A DNA stretch of 55,766 nucleotides from Ruficoccus amylovorans (GTDB lineage: Bacteria > Verrucomicrobiota > Verrucomicrobiia > Opitutales > Cerasicoccaceae). The DNA is taken from NCBI RefSeq assembly GCF_014230085.1, contig NZ_JACHVB010000004.1, positions 1 through 55,766 on the forward strand. Direction: 5' to 3'. A model generated the notes under the pieces. That model saw only the letters and a list, made by a program, of their open reading frames with translations. It was not told the DNA's origin and did no database searches. This document shows, one piece after another, positions 40,297-48,271 of the stretch. How positions within the stretch are numbered: the first letter of the stretch is position 1; every line of letters starts with the position of its first letter. The translations under genes and the position numbers were made by a program.

Positions 40297-41007
40297 ATGC
40301 CATTACCAACCGCTCCCTTCGACGCCGCCAAGAGCATCTTTGCCGGGCTCAGCGTCATCCAGCTCGCCTTCGCGGCCACGCCGATCACCGGGGTTGCCGC
40401 CACCACGGCCGGGGTCTTCACCAAGACCGGCCACACCCTCACCGACGGCACGCCGCTGCGTTTCGACTCCGGCACCGGCGGCGAGGGCCTGACCGTCGGC
40501 ACCACTTACTACGTGCGCGATGCCGCCGCGAATACCTTCAAGCTCGCGCCCACGCCCGGCGGGGTTGCCATCACGCTGACCAGCGCCCTCAGCGCGGCCA
40601 CCTTCAGCGCGGCCGCCGTCTTCGAGGCCACCAAGGTCGATAGCAAGCTCTCCGAGGAAAAGAAGCACATCGAGCGTCCGGACAAAAAGGGCGTCCTGCG
40701 CAAGCAGCGCACCGTCACGACCCGCTCCGATGAAAGCTTCGTCTTTGATGTCCAGGAGGTAAAACGCCTGCTCGACATCTTCGGCGGCTCGCTCACCGGC
40801 AGCGCCCGTGTCTCCGTCACCCTGTGGATTCCCGACCCCGATGACGCCACCGGCAAGGTCGCCCTCAAGTCCGAGGACAACTTCCCGGCCACGATCTCCC
40901 GCGAGGGTGACCTCTCCTTCGGTGGCGGCGAGTTCTCCCAGTCGAACATCCTCATCGAGTCCAACAAGCCCGGCGCCATCACCTGGACCGCCGACGCCGC
41001 CGTCTAA
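40297..41007 (+). CDS. Major tail tube protein (siphophage type)
   Basis: This 236-aa beta-rich protein precedes the tail assembly chaperones and tape measure, the expected place for the tube gene. Residues 30-105 form an inserted-looking module (TKTGHTLTDGTPLRFDSG, GLTVGTTYYVRDAAANTF) of the kind added to tail tube or fibre proteins for surface decoration. The remaining parts (KLSEEKKHIERPDKKGVLRK, FVFDVQEVKRLLDIFGG) resemble tube proteins of non-contractile tails. No sheath gene is present next to it. Confidence 0.72.
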   Translation: MPLPTAPFDAAKSIFAGLSVIQLAFAATPITGVAATTAGVFTKTGHTLTDGTPLRFDSGTGGEGLTVGTTYYVRDAAANTFKLAPTPGGVAITLTSALSAATFSAAAVFEATKVDSKLSEEKKHIERPDKKGVLRKQRTVTTRSDESFVFDVQEVKRLLDIFGGSLTGSARVSVTLWIPDPDDATGKVALKSEDNFPATISREGDLSFGGGEFSQSNILIESNKPGAITWTADAAV

Positions 41008-41031
41008 CCGCGCCCGGCAGCGGCTTCACTG

Positions 41032-41063
41032 ATTCATAAATTCATCCATTCATAAGTTCGATC
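41032..41063 (+). repeat. Octamer-repeat leader before the tail chaperone gene
   Basis: ATTCATAA, ATTCATCC, ATTCATAA and GTTCGATC are spaced exactly 8 nt and end at the ATG at 41064. The sequence family differs from CTYTCAAA, but the period and placement are the same. No Shine-Dalgarno motif is present. Confidence 0.75.
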
Positions 41064-41501
41064 ATGACTATCAAGCAAAAGATTCAAACCGTGGAACTGG
41101 CGGACGGCCGCCGTATCGAGGTGCGCCGCCTCAAGTGGAAGGCCACCCGCGCCTTTCTCGCCCAGCTCGGGGGCGTCCTCTCCGGCCTCTTCAAAGGTAT
41201 CGGGGCGGACGTCACCGCCCTGGAGGTGACCGTGGCTGAGATGGCCGACCGCCTGCCTGAACTGATCGCCGGCAGTGACGAGCTGATCGTCAGCCTGGTC
41301 ACCGGCGCCACCGCCCTCAAGGCCGAGGAGTTCGGCGAGTTGGACGCCCTGGAGGCCAGCGAGATTCTCGCCGCCGCCATCGCCGTCAACCTCGACGCCG
41401 AGCTAAAAAACTGCTGGGCCGCAATCGGAAACACGATCGCCGGACTGATTCCGGCCCAAAGTCTCCCCACCGCCGTCAAGGGCAAGACCCCGACGTCGTG
41501 A
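41064..41501 (+). CDS. Tail assembly chaperone (first protein)
   Basis: This 145-aa helical protein lies between the tail tube and tape measure, the position of the gpG-like chaperone of siphophages. It starts TIKQKIQTVELADGRRIEV and has KATRAFLAQLGGVLSGLF and a Leu/Ala-rich helical body. It is followed by a second short reading frame overlapping by one nucleotide (TGATG), the counterpart of the downstream (T/H-type) chaperone. Confidence 0.75.
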   Translation: MTIKQKIQTVELADGRRIEVRRLKWKATRAFLAQLGGVLSGLFKGIGADVTALEVTVAEMADRLPELIAGSDELIVSLVTGATALKAEEFGELDALEASEILAAAIAVNLDAELKNCWAAIGNTIAGLIPAQSLPTAVKGKTPTS

Positions 41502-41641
41502 TGGCCCGGCTCTACGTGTGGCTGGTCGATGCCGGTTTTTCCGCCGAGTACCTCGACCGCTGCACCTTGCTCGATCTCGACCTCCTCGCCGCCCAGGTCA
41601 ACGAGCTCAGAAAGTCCGACCGGGGCCGTCCGCGCCTTTAG
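41501..41641 (+). CDS. Tail assembly chaperone, second small protein
   Basis: This 46-aa protein begins at the ATG overlapping the previous stop (TGATG). It reads MARLYVWLVDAGFSAEYLDR and ends KSDRGRPRL. In siphophages a second chaperone is usually made from this place, often by frameshift; here a restart at the overlap is more likely. The size and position support the call, while the sequence family is not recognised. Confidence 0.65.
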   Translation: MARLYVWLVDAGFSAEYLDRCTLLDLDLLAAQVNELRKSDRGRPRL

Positions 41642-41823
41642 GCGTGGCGGCCCTGAGCGGCCCGCCAAAGGGCGCGCACCACATCACAGAGCACTCCAAA
41701 CGCCACCAATGCCAACCCGCTCCCGGCCAGCCACAGCAGGCTGGAGGGCAGGCTCAGGATCAACGCCACCGCCAGTACCAGCAGGGGCACGATCAGGGGC
41801 AGCATTAGCAGTCCGGCAAACAT
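41638..41823 (-). CDS. Small two-helix hydrophobic protein on the opposite strand
   Basis: This 61-aa frame encodes two very hydrophobic segments (MFAGLLMLPLIVPLLVLAVALIL and SLLWLAGSGLALVAFGVLCDVV) with a short basic C-terminus. It occupies the only long gap of the tail operon (41642-41823), abuts the tape-measure start head-to-head and overlaps the chaperone stop by 4 nt. It would be a membrane protein, holin-sized, but lacks a clear Shine-Dalgarno and runs against the operon. Treat it as tentative. Confidence 0.4.
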   Translation of the reverse strand: MFAGLLMLPLIVPLLVLAVALILSLPSSLLWLAGSGLALVAFGVLCDVVRALWRAAQGRHA

Positions 41824-44772
41824 ATGAATAACTTACTTCAGGTCATCCTCGACTTCAAGGCCAATTTGAACGGCCTCGACCGCTTCGTGTCCGCCTACAA
41901 GGCGCGCATGGAACAGGTCGAAGCGTTCAATGCCCGTATCCAGAACGGCGAGGCCGCCCTGCGCGGGATGCTCACGAAGCTCGGCAGTGTCCTGGGCGCC
42001 GCCGCCCTCTACCGCTACACCCAGGAGGCCCGCGCTGCCGAAGAGGCCCAGAACGAACTGACGCAGGCCCTGCGGCGAACGGGGCAGGTGCAGTACCGCG
42101 ACCAGTTGCTCGCCCAGGCGGATGCCCTGGAGGAGGTGACGAAGTTCAGCGCCGAACAGGTCCAGGCCGTGCAGCGCATCACCCTCGGCTTCGGCCTGTC
42201 CGCTCAGCAGGCTCAGGCCGCCGCCGAACCCATCCTCGACTGGGCACAGCAGCACCGCCAGGCCGGGGAGGCCGCCGCCCAGTTCTTTGGCGAGCAGCTC
42301 GCCTCCGGCCGCGAGGAACTCGCCCGCTACGGGATCGAGCTGGACCAGAGCAAGGATCGCGTCACCGCCATGATTGAGGCGTTCCAGAAAACCTCTGGAG
42401 GGGCCGCCCGCGCCGCCATCGTCAACAAGGAGGAACACCAACTGCTCGTCCAGTATGGCCGCGAGACGGAGAAGCTAGGAAACATCGCCCGCGCTGTCGC
42501 TTTGCCGTTTATCCAGGTGCTGGTCCCCGCCTTGGGGCAGACGGCACAAATCCTCGGGCAGTTGGCCGGGGTCGTCCAACCTTTCGTCCCTGTCCTCGCG
42601 GCCGTCACCCCGACTGTGCTGAAACTGGCCTTGGCCTGGGGCGCACTCTCCGGCTCGATGACTTTGGTCAAGATGGCCGTCAACCCGCTGCGGACAGCCT
42701 TTGTGCTGCTCACCGGCACGACGATCGCCCAGTACGGGCGGGCGCTCACGGCCACCATTGCCAAGCATGGCCTCATCAAAGGGAGTCTCGCCTCAATTAC
42801 CTCGGCCAGCGGACTGGCGGCGACGGCCCTGCGTCTGGTCGCTGTGGCCGGGCTCGGCTTTGTCGCCTTCATGGTTGGCTGGCTCATCGGCTCCATGATT
42901 AACGAGCTGGAGGTCGGCGGCGCCCGGATCAAGGACTGGGTGGCGAAGATCATGGCTGATATTGCGGCGTGGTGGGCTCACTTCGACGCGAACGTCGAGA
43001 AGGGGTGGAACTGGATAAAGCTCACCTTCTCCAATTCACTGACGGCGCTGAAGGTCGTCGTGTTGGAGTTTCTCGTCTGGGTTGCCGACAAATTCGACAA
43101 TGCGCTCGGGCGCAAAATCGGCTTCACGATCGACCCGACCGGCCTGAAGGACTCGCTTGACCAGGCGAAAAAACAATTGGCCGACTCTGCGGGCAAACTC
43201 ATCGCCGACAACGCGGCTGTCGATCTCCGGGCCAAGGCCAAGGCTGGTTGGTGGCTGGATGTCGGACAGGACATCCTGGACGAGGGCAAGCAGGCGGTCC
43301 GTAACAATCAGGCGCAAGGGGCGGGGAATGCCCAGGACCTGACCAATTTATCCAACTTCGACCAAGATGCGCTGGAGGCCCAGGTTAAGAAGGCCGAAGC
43401 CGACCGCAAAGCGGCGGAGGAAGCGCAGCTCGAGCGCAAGCGGAAGATCTACGCGGAGGAAACCAAGGCTCAGCGGCTTGAGGCCGATGGCGACCAGGAG
43501 GCGGCGGACGCGATTCGCCGCCGTCTGCGGGAGATGGAGGCCGAGGCGGACCTCGGGGCCGACGCCCGCGACCTGATCCGGGAGCGGCTCGATCTGGAGG
43601 ATCGTCTGACACAGGAGAAGCGCGCCCAGCAGGCCGTGGCCGATTCCCAGGCGATCCTGGAAAAGCAGCTCAACCGCCTGCAGTCCGAGCGGCAACTGGC
43701 CGAACAGCGGCGCGACCGCACGACGGCCGTCCGCATCCTGGAGCAGGAACAGGTCTTGATCGGGCAGATCATCGCGGGCTACCAGGCGGCGGCGGCAGCG
43801 GCAGCCTCTCCGCTGGAACAGGCCGAGGCGCTCGCGCAGATCGCCCAGTGGCAGCAGTTCCTCGAAGACCTGAAAACCGGCGCGGGCGCGTCCAGGTTGT
43901 CCCAGGCCCAGCAGAACTACCAGGCGCTGGATGACCCGATCCAGCACTTCCAGTCCCTCTCGGACGGCAGCCAGGGTGGCATCCTCGAGTATCTCGCGCA
44001 GGTGGGCACGACCGCCGATCAGGTGGCCGAGGGCATCAAGAGCACGCTCGGCTCCGCCGTCTCCAGCATCACGGACGGCATCAGCAGTTGGATCAACGGC
44101 ACGCTCAGCTTCGGCGCGGCCGCCGCGCAGATCGGCCAGTCCATCCTCAACACCATGCTGCGCACGGTCGTTGAAATGGGTGTGCAGTGGCTCGTCAACA
44201 AGGCGCTCGTGCTCACCGGCATGACTGCGATCGAGACCGCCGCCGACGCCCACCGGGTGGCCCGCGTGGCCAAGGAAAACGCCGCCGAGGCGGCCACGCT
44301 TCCGGCCAAGAGCGCCGGGGCCGTCGCCGCCGGGATCAGCTCCTTCGGGATCGCGCTCGCCTTCGGGGCGGTCGCTCTGGCCGCGATCATGGCCGCCTTC
44401 GGGGCCTTCGAGACCGGGGGCGTCGTGCGCGGGGGCGAGCAGCTCATCCGCGTGAACGAAAAGGGGACCGAGGCCGTGCTCAACAACCGCGCCTATCGCA
44501 CCTTCGGAGAAACCTTTATCGCGGGGCTGAACACCGGCCAGCTCCTGCTCGATGCGCTCCCCGGGGATGTCGCCCACTCGCTGACGCGTCCGGCCGATCC
44601 GGCCGGGACGGGGGCGGCGATGGGCGGCAGCGGCGGCGGTGCCTCCGGGGCGCAGGCCGTCAATGTGGCGATCCTCGACAAGTCCTCCAACGCCCGCGCC
44701 TGGCTGGAATCATCCGAGGGGTCGCGCTTCCTGTACGACAAAGTCAAAGGCGTCATGAAGGACGTGAGCTGA
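41824..44772 (+). CDS. Tail tape measure protein
   Basis: This 982-aa protein has the typical design: a helical N-terminal region (ALRGMLTKLGSVLGAAALY, then EEAQNELTQALRRTGQVQY), central hydrophobic segments (TVLKLALAWGALSG; LRLVAVAGLGFVAFMVGWLIG around residues 337-357), a long coiled coil (about 520-680, QRLEADGDQEAADAIRRRL), and a C-terminal hydrophobic stretch (FGIALAFGAVALAAIMAAF) followed by a glycine-rich tail. It sets tail length; about 980 residues correspond to roughly 150 nm. It begins head-to-head with the small minus-strand frame at 41823. Confidence 0.9.
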   Translation: MNNLLQVILDFKANLNGLDRFVSAYKARMEQVEAFNARIQNGEAALRGMLTKLGSVLGAAALYRYTQEARAAEEAQNELTQALRRTGQVQYRDQLLAQADALEEVTKFSAEQVQAVQRITLGFGLSAQQAQAAAEPILDWAQQHRQAGEAAAQFFGEQLASGREELARYGIELDQSKDRVTAMIEAFQKTSGGAARAAIVNKEEHQLLVQYGRETEKLGNIARAVALPFIQVLVPALGQTAQILGQLAGVVQPFVPVLAAVTPTVLKLALAWGALSGSMTLVKMAVNPLRTAFVLLTGTTIAQYGRALTATIAKHGLIKGSLASITSASGLAATALRLVAVAGLGFVAFMVGWLIGSMINELEVGGARIKDWVAKIMADIAAWWAHFDANVEKGWNWIKLTFSNSLTALKVVVLEFLVWVADKFDNALGRKIGFTIDPTGLKDSLDQAKKQLADSAGKLIADNAAVDLRAKAKAGWWLDVGQDILDEGKQAVRNNQAQGAGNAQDLTNLSNFDQDALEAQVKKAEADRKAAEEAQLERKRKIYAEETKAQRLEADGDQEAADAIRRRLREMEAEADLGADARDLIRERLDLEDRLTQEKRAQQAVADSQAILEKQLNRLQSERQLAEQRRDRTTAVRILEQEQVLIGQIIAGYQAAAAAAASPLEQAEALAQIAQWQQFLEDLKTGAGASRLSQAQQNYQALDDPIQHFQSLSDGSQGGILEYLAQVGTTADQVAEGIKSTLGSAVSSITDGISSWINGTLSFGAAAAQIGQSILNTMLRTVVEMGVQWLVNKALVLTGMTAIETAADAHRVARVAKENAAEAATLPAKSAGAVAAGISSFGIALAFGAVALAAIMAAFGAFETGGVVRGGEQLIRVNEKGTEAVLNNRAYRTFGETFIAGLNTGQLLLDALPGDVAHSLTRPADPAGTGAAMGGSGGGASGAQAVNVAILDKSSNARAWLESSEGSRFLYDKVKGVMKDVS

Positions 44773-44806
44773 GTCCGTCTTTACGCATCTTCACCCAACA
44801 CGCTCC

Positions 44807-47602
44807 ATGTTTTACCCGGTCACCGTTTCCTCCACCGCCTGCCGCCTGCTCGCCGCCGAGCCGGACTGGTCCACCGCCGTCACTGGCGAGTTCGCCGCCC
44901 GCACCGCCAGTGATAGCGGCCTGTCCGCGCGCGGCCACCGCCGCCGCCTGGCCGCGCAGACCGTCCTCACGCTGGCGTGGTCATCCCTGCTCGACGGCCC
45001 CGGGCACGCCGCCATGCGGGTGGCGCTCGGCCAGTACGCCAACGAGCCGGTCCTGGTGCCGTTCTGGCCCGGCGAGACCGCCCTGGACGATCTGGGCACC
45101 TCCTCCTGGAGCGGCAGCCTGCGGGTCTTCTTCGAGCCGGACTGGTCCCAGTGGGAGGTGGCGCCGTCCACCCAGGCCGAGCCTTTCGGGTTCGCCGCCA
45201 GCGGGGATTGCCGGGTGGCACCGCTGCTGTGGGGCCGGTTCGCCAAGCTCCCCGCCCCCCCCGAGGCAATCACCGCCCGGGGAGCGCAGTACTCCTGGAG
45301 CGTCACCGAGAGCGGCCCGGCCGAGACCGCCATCCGTGCCGTGGCCACGCTGGCCAGCGGCCCGTCTCTGGGCACCGCTACGCCGCGCCTGCTCGAACTG
45401 GAGCCGGACTGGGGCGGCGCCGTCGCCTCCGGCGGCGTCGAGCTGCGCATCGAGCGTGACCGGGTCGGCTACGGTCGGGCCGAGGTGGAGTACTTCGTCG
45501 CCCATACCCCGGCCCGCCGCCTCAAGGCGTCCCTGACTCCGCTCGGAGAGGAGACCGCCCGGCTGGTCGCTCTCTTCCAGGACCGGGGCGGAAGCGCCGG
45601 GCTGCTGTGGGCACCCGGCCAGTGGCACGAGGCCGCCCTCGCCCTGGCATCCTCCTCCGGCTCACAGGTGGTGACGCTCGATGAGGCCGCGCCGCTGGAC
45701 AGCGAAACGGCGGTCTGGATCTCGGACGGCTCACACAGCGTCGCCCGGCGCATCCAGTCCCGCTCCGGCCAGACGCTCACCCTGGCCGGGGCGCCGGGCG
45801 CCTTCGCCGCCGGTACGCCGGTCAGCGCCTTGTGGCTGTGCCGCTTCTCCGGGGATGTCCTGCGCGTGGCCTGGGAAACGCCCGCCGTGGCGACCTCCAC
45901 CATCGAGCTGGTCGAGCTGCCTGCCGAGGCCGCCTTGCCCGACGGCGAGACCCAGGGCTCCACCGTGGGCGATCTGGGCGGGGTCTGGTGGGGATACCTC
46001 GTCAGCGACGGCGTGGTCACCTGGCGTTTCACCTCGCACGACAGCGCGATCGACGCCGGTGCGCTGGGCACCTTTGAGCCGCGTCCGATCGACCACGGCG
46101 ACATCGAGCAGGAGCTCAACCTCGCCCGCCACGATGTGTCCCTCGCGCTCGGCTCCTGGGACGGGTCTCCCTTCGAGCGCTGGCGCACCGACCGTTCGGC
46201 CCCCCAACTGCTCGTGCAGATATTCGAGGGTAACACCGCCGCCCCCTCGGCGGCCCGGCTCATTTTCTCCGGCCGCGCCCGCACGGCCCGCTACTCCGGC
46301 GCCACGGCCACCGTGCCCGTGCGCGGCCCCTCGGCGCTCTTCGACCTGAAGGGGCCGGTCGCCATCGTCTCCAAGCGCTGCTGGGCGCCCTTCGGCGGCT
46401 CCGCCTGCGGGGTGGACCTGGCCAGTGTCTCCACCGAGGCGGACCTGGCTGAAGCCTCGGCGGATGGCAAGCTGCACTTCGTGGCGGCGGGCACGTCCAC
46501 GTGGCCGGTCCGCCCCCGGGACTACTACCGCCACGGCTACATCGAGCGCACGCTGGCGGACGGGACTTTCCGCCGCATCCGCATTGCCGCCTCCGAGGCC
46601 GTGCGCGATGAAACAATCCCCCCGGTCGGCACCCTCGACCCGGCCGCCAGCGCCTGGCAGAGCGAAGCGCTCGCCTACGGCGGCACGCTCGGCACCGATA
46701 CCCTGGCGATTTGCAACCAGCTCGCAGCCTCCCTGCGGGGCACCTCGGCCTGGAGCAAGATCATCTACCTGGCCCCCTTCCTCGGGACCAACCTGGCCGC
46801 CGCCAGCACCCCGCTCGTCAACCGGCTGGGCTGGCCCCGGCCCACGATGTATAACCTGACCGATAACGACGTCGGAGACGCCCTCGGCATCCGCAAGCTG
46901 ACCACCTCCGGCTATCTCCGCATTGACCTGCCCGCCGCCCTGCGCCCGCGTAACATCGGGGTGGGGATGTGGCGGCTGGCCGGGGCCGTGTCTTTGATCG
47001 GAGACAGCAGCGGGGCCTACCTTTATGTGCGCAGTACGGGCGCGGTCACGTTTACTTACGGGGGCTTCAGTGTCTACGCCTCGGGCACACTCTCGCCCGC
47101 CGCCGCCCGCCTTGGCCACTGGTATGGCACCGCCTCGCTCTCTTCCCCCTACGGCGAGCTCTTTCACGGCGGCCAGCTCTTCGCTACGGCCCCGCGCACC
47201 GGCACGCAGGACAATGGGCAATGGCACGATCAGCATTATCTCTTTGGAGGTTCTGTTGAATCCTCCGAGCAACTCGGCGTTTCCTATGTAACGAGCGGCC
47301 AGGTCAGCGCGGCCGAAGCGGCCGAGCTGCACGATGTGCTCGAAGCCGCCCTGATGGTACCGACCGGCCGGTCCGGAGCGCCCAGCCGCCGCCTGAGTGT
47401 GACCCCCGCCGTGCGGGTGCCCGCGCTGCCCGCCGTCTTTCCGGCGCCCGGCTGGCGCATCGTCCCCGGCTGCGACAAATCCCTCACGGCCTGCGCCGCC
47501 TACGCGAACCGCCACCGCTTCCGGGGCTTTCCCCACCTGCCCAAATCCAACCCGGCCCTCGTGGCCGTCAGCCAGACCACTTCGTCCTCCGGTAAAAAAT
47601 GA
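44807..47602 (+). CDS. Distal tail protein of the GTA gp13/DUF2163 type with inserted domain
   Basis: This is a 931-aa protein. The N-terminal half (residues 1-510) is beta-rich and repeats W-x-x-x-L-E-P-D-W elements, resembling a DUF2460-like distal tail region. From about residue 520 it has the DUF2163 hallmark K-R-C-W-A-P-F-G-G-S-A-C-G-V-D-L and, near the C-terminus, C-D-K-S-L-T-A-C-A-A-Y-A-N-R-H-R-F-R-G-F-P-H at about residues 888-909, again a DUF2163 signature. Between about 610 and 870 an extra domain with concanavalin-like strands (GHWYGTASLSSPYGELF) splits the DUF2163 unit. The stop overlaps the NlpC/P60 gene (ATGA), as in gene transfer agents. Confidence 0.8.
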   Translation: MFYPVTVSSTACRLLAAEPDWSTAVTGEFAARTASDSGLSARGHRRRLAAQTVLTLAWSSLLDGPGHAAMRVALGQYANEPVLVPFWPGETALDDLGTSSWSGSLRVFFEPDWSQWEVAPSTQAEPFGFAASGDCRVAPLLWGRFAKLPAPPEAITARGAQYSWSVTESGPAETAIRAVATLASGPSLGTATPRLLELEPDWGGAVASGGVELRIERDRVGYGRAEVEYFVAHTPARRLKASLTPLGEETARLVALFQDRGGSAGLLWAPGQWHEAALALASSSGSQVVTLDEAAPLDSETAVWISDGSHSVARRIQSRSGQTLTLAGAPGAFAAGTPVSALWLCRFSGDVLRVAWETPAVATSTIELVELPAEAALPDGETQGSTVGDLGGVWWGYLVSDGVVTWRFTSHDSAIDAGALGTFEPRPIDHGDIEQELNLARHDVSLALGSWDGSPFERWRTDRSAPQLLVQIFEGNTAAPSAARLIFSGRARTARYSGATATVPVRGPSALFDLKGPVAIVSKRCWAPFGGSACGVDLASVSTEADLAEASADGKLHFVAAGTSTWPVRPRDYYRHGYIERTLADGTFRRIRIAASEAVRDETIPPVGTLDPAASAWQSEALAYGGTLGTDTLAICNQLAASLRGTSAWSKIIYLAPFLGTNLAAASTPLVNRLGWPRPTMYNLTDNDVGDALGIRKLTTSGYLRIDLPAALRPRNIGVGMWRLAGAVSLIGDSSGAYLYVRSTGAVTFTYGGFSVYASGTLSPAAARLGHWYGTASLSSPYGELFHGGQLFATAPRTGTQDNGQWHDQHYLFGGSVESSEQLGVSYVTSGQVSAAEAAELHDVLEAALMVPTGRSGAPSRRLSVTPAVRVPALPAVFPAPGWRIVPGCDKSLTACAAYANRHRFRGFPHLPKSNPALVAVSQTTSSSGKK

Positions 47603-48072
47603 CCGCGCAACCTTATTTCTCAAGCGCCGAGCGCATCGGCAAACTCATGACCATCGCCGCCTCCTGGCTCGACACCCCTTATGTGCAATCGGGCGCGGTC
47701 AAGGGCTGCGGCGTCAGTTGCCATCGCCTGGCCGCCGCCGTCCTCTCTGAGGCGGGGGTGGCGATGGACGATGTGCCCGAGCGCGGAGACACCGGCCGCC
47801 GCCAGTTCGCGCAGGCCATGCGCGGCTGGCTGGAATCCCGGCCCGCCCGCTTCGCCCCGGTCGGCCCTGACGAGCCGCTCTGCCCTGGAGACATCCTGCT
47901 GTGCGATTTCGGGATCGGGCACATCGCCCTCTACCTCGGCGGTGAGCAGCGGGCCGTGCTGCAGGTGCTCCTGCGCGGAGCCACCCACCTGGCCAGCCTG
48001 CTGGACCCGCAACTGCAGGGGCGCGTCCGCGCGGCCTGGCGCCCGCTGGAAGGAGGCTGCGATGGGCAGTAA
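47599..48072 (+). CDS. NlpC/P60-type tail peptidase
   Basis: This 157-aa protein is a tail-associated NlpC/P60 cysteine peptidase. The catalytic Cys is Cys41 in G-C-G-V-S-C-H-R-L, and the His is His108 in G-I-G-H-I-A-L-Y-L-G-G. The typical G-x-D-C is changed to G-V-S-C. In siphophages and gene transfer agents such proteins lie between the distal tail protein and the hub and help the tail penetrate peptidoglycan. It overlaps its neighbours on both sides. Confidence 0.85.
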   Translation: MTAQPYFSSAERIGKLMTIAASWLDTPYVQSGAVKGCGVSCHRLAAAVLSEAGVAMDDVPERGDTGRRQFAQAMRGWLESRPARFAPVGPDEPLCPGDILLCDFGIGHIALYLGGEQRAVLQVLLRGATHLASLLDPQLQGRVRAAWRPLEGGCDGQ

Positions 48073-48271
48073 GCGTAATGACCAGACGCCGGAGCCCTCG
48101 CGCACCGAAACGGTCTCGGCCTACGACGAAGCCTTCGCCGTCTCCGAGGATGGTCGCCCGCTGCCGCTGGGCCGGGGCCAGTTCAAGGTCGCGGGCCGCT
48201 ATGTCATCTGCCCCTTCTACGGGCAGTCTGTCTGGTATGAACCGACCAGCACCGGGGGAGGGAAAAAGTAA
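48062..48271 (+). CDS. Small tail-tip-region protein (69 aa)
   Basis: This 69-aa protein from ATG 48062 is preceded by a strong Shine-Dalgarno (GGAAGGAGG). It has a mostly polar N-terminus and a beta C-terminal part (GQFKVAGRYVICPFYGQSVWYEP). It overlaps the peptidase end by 11 nt and the hub start by 1 nt (TAATG), so it is embedded in the tail-tip block. Function unknown. Confidence 0.75.
   Translation: MGSKRNDQTPEPSRTETVSAYDEAFAVSEDGRPLPLGRGQFKVAGRYVICPFYGQSVWYEPTSTGGGKK

Noticed and set aside
45731-47623. Long open frame on the minus strand opposite the DUF2163-type gene (similar long antisense frames at 29443-31029, 33147-34877, 43348-44577 and 49399-51918)
   Set aside because: These mirror strong G+C-rich third-position bias of the real plus-strand genes; the predicted proteins are low-complexity Gly/Arg/Val-rich without domains.
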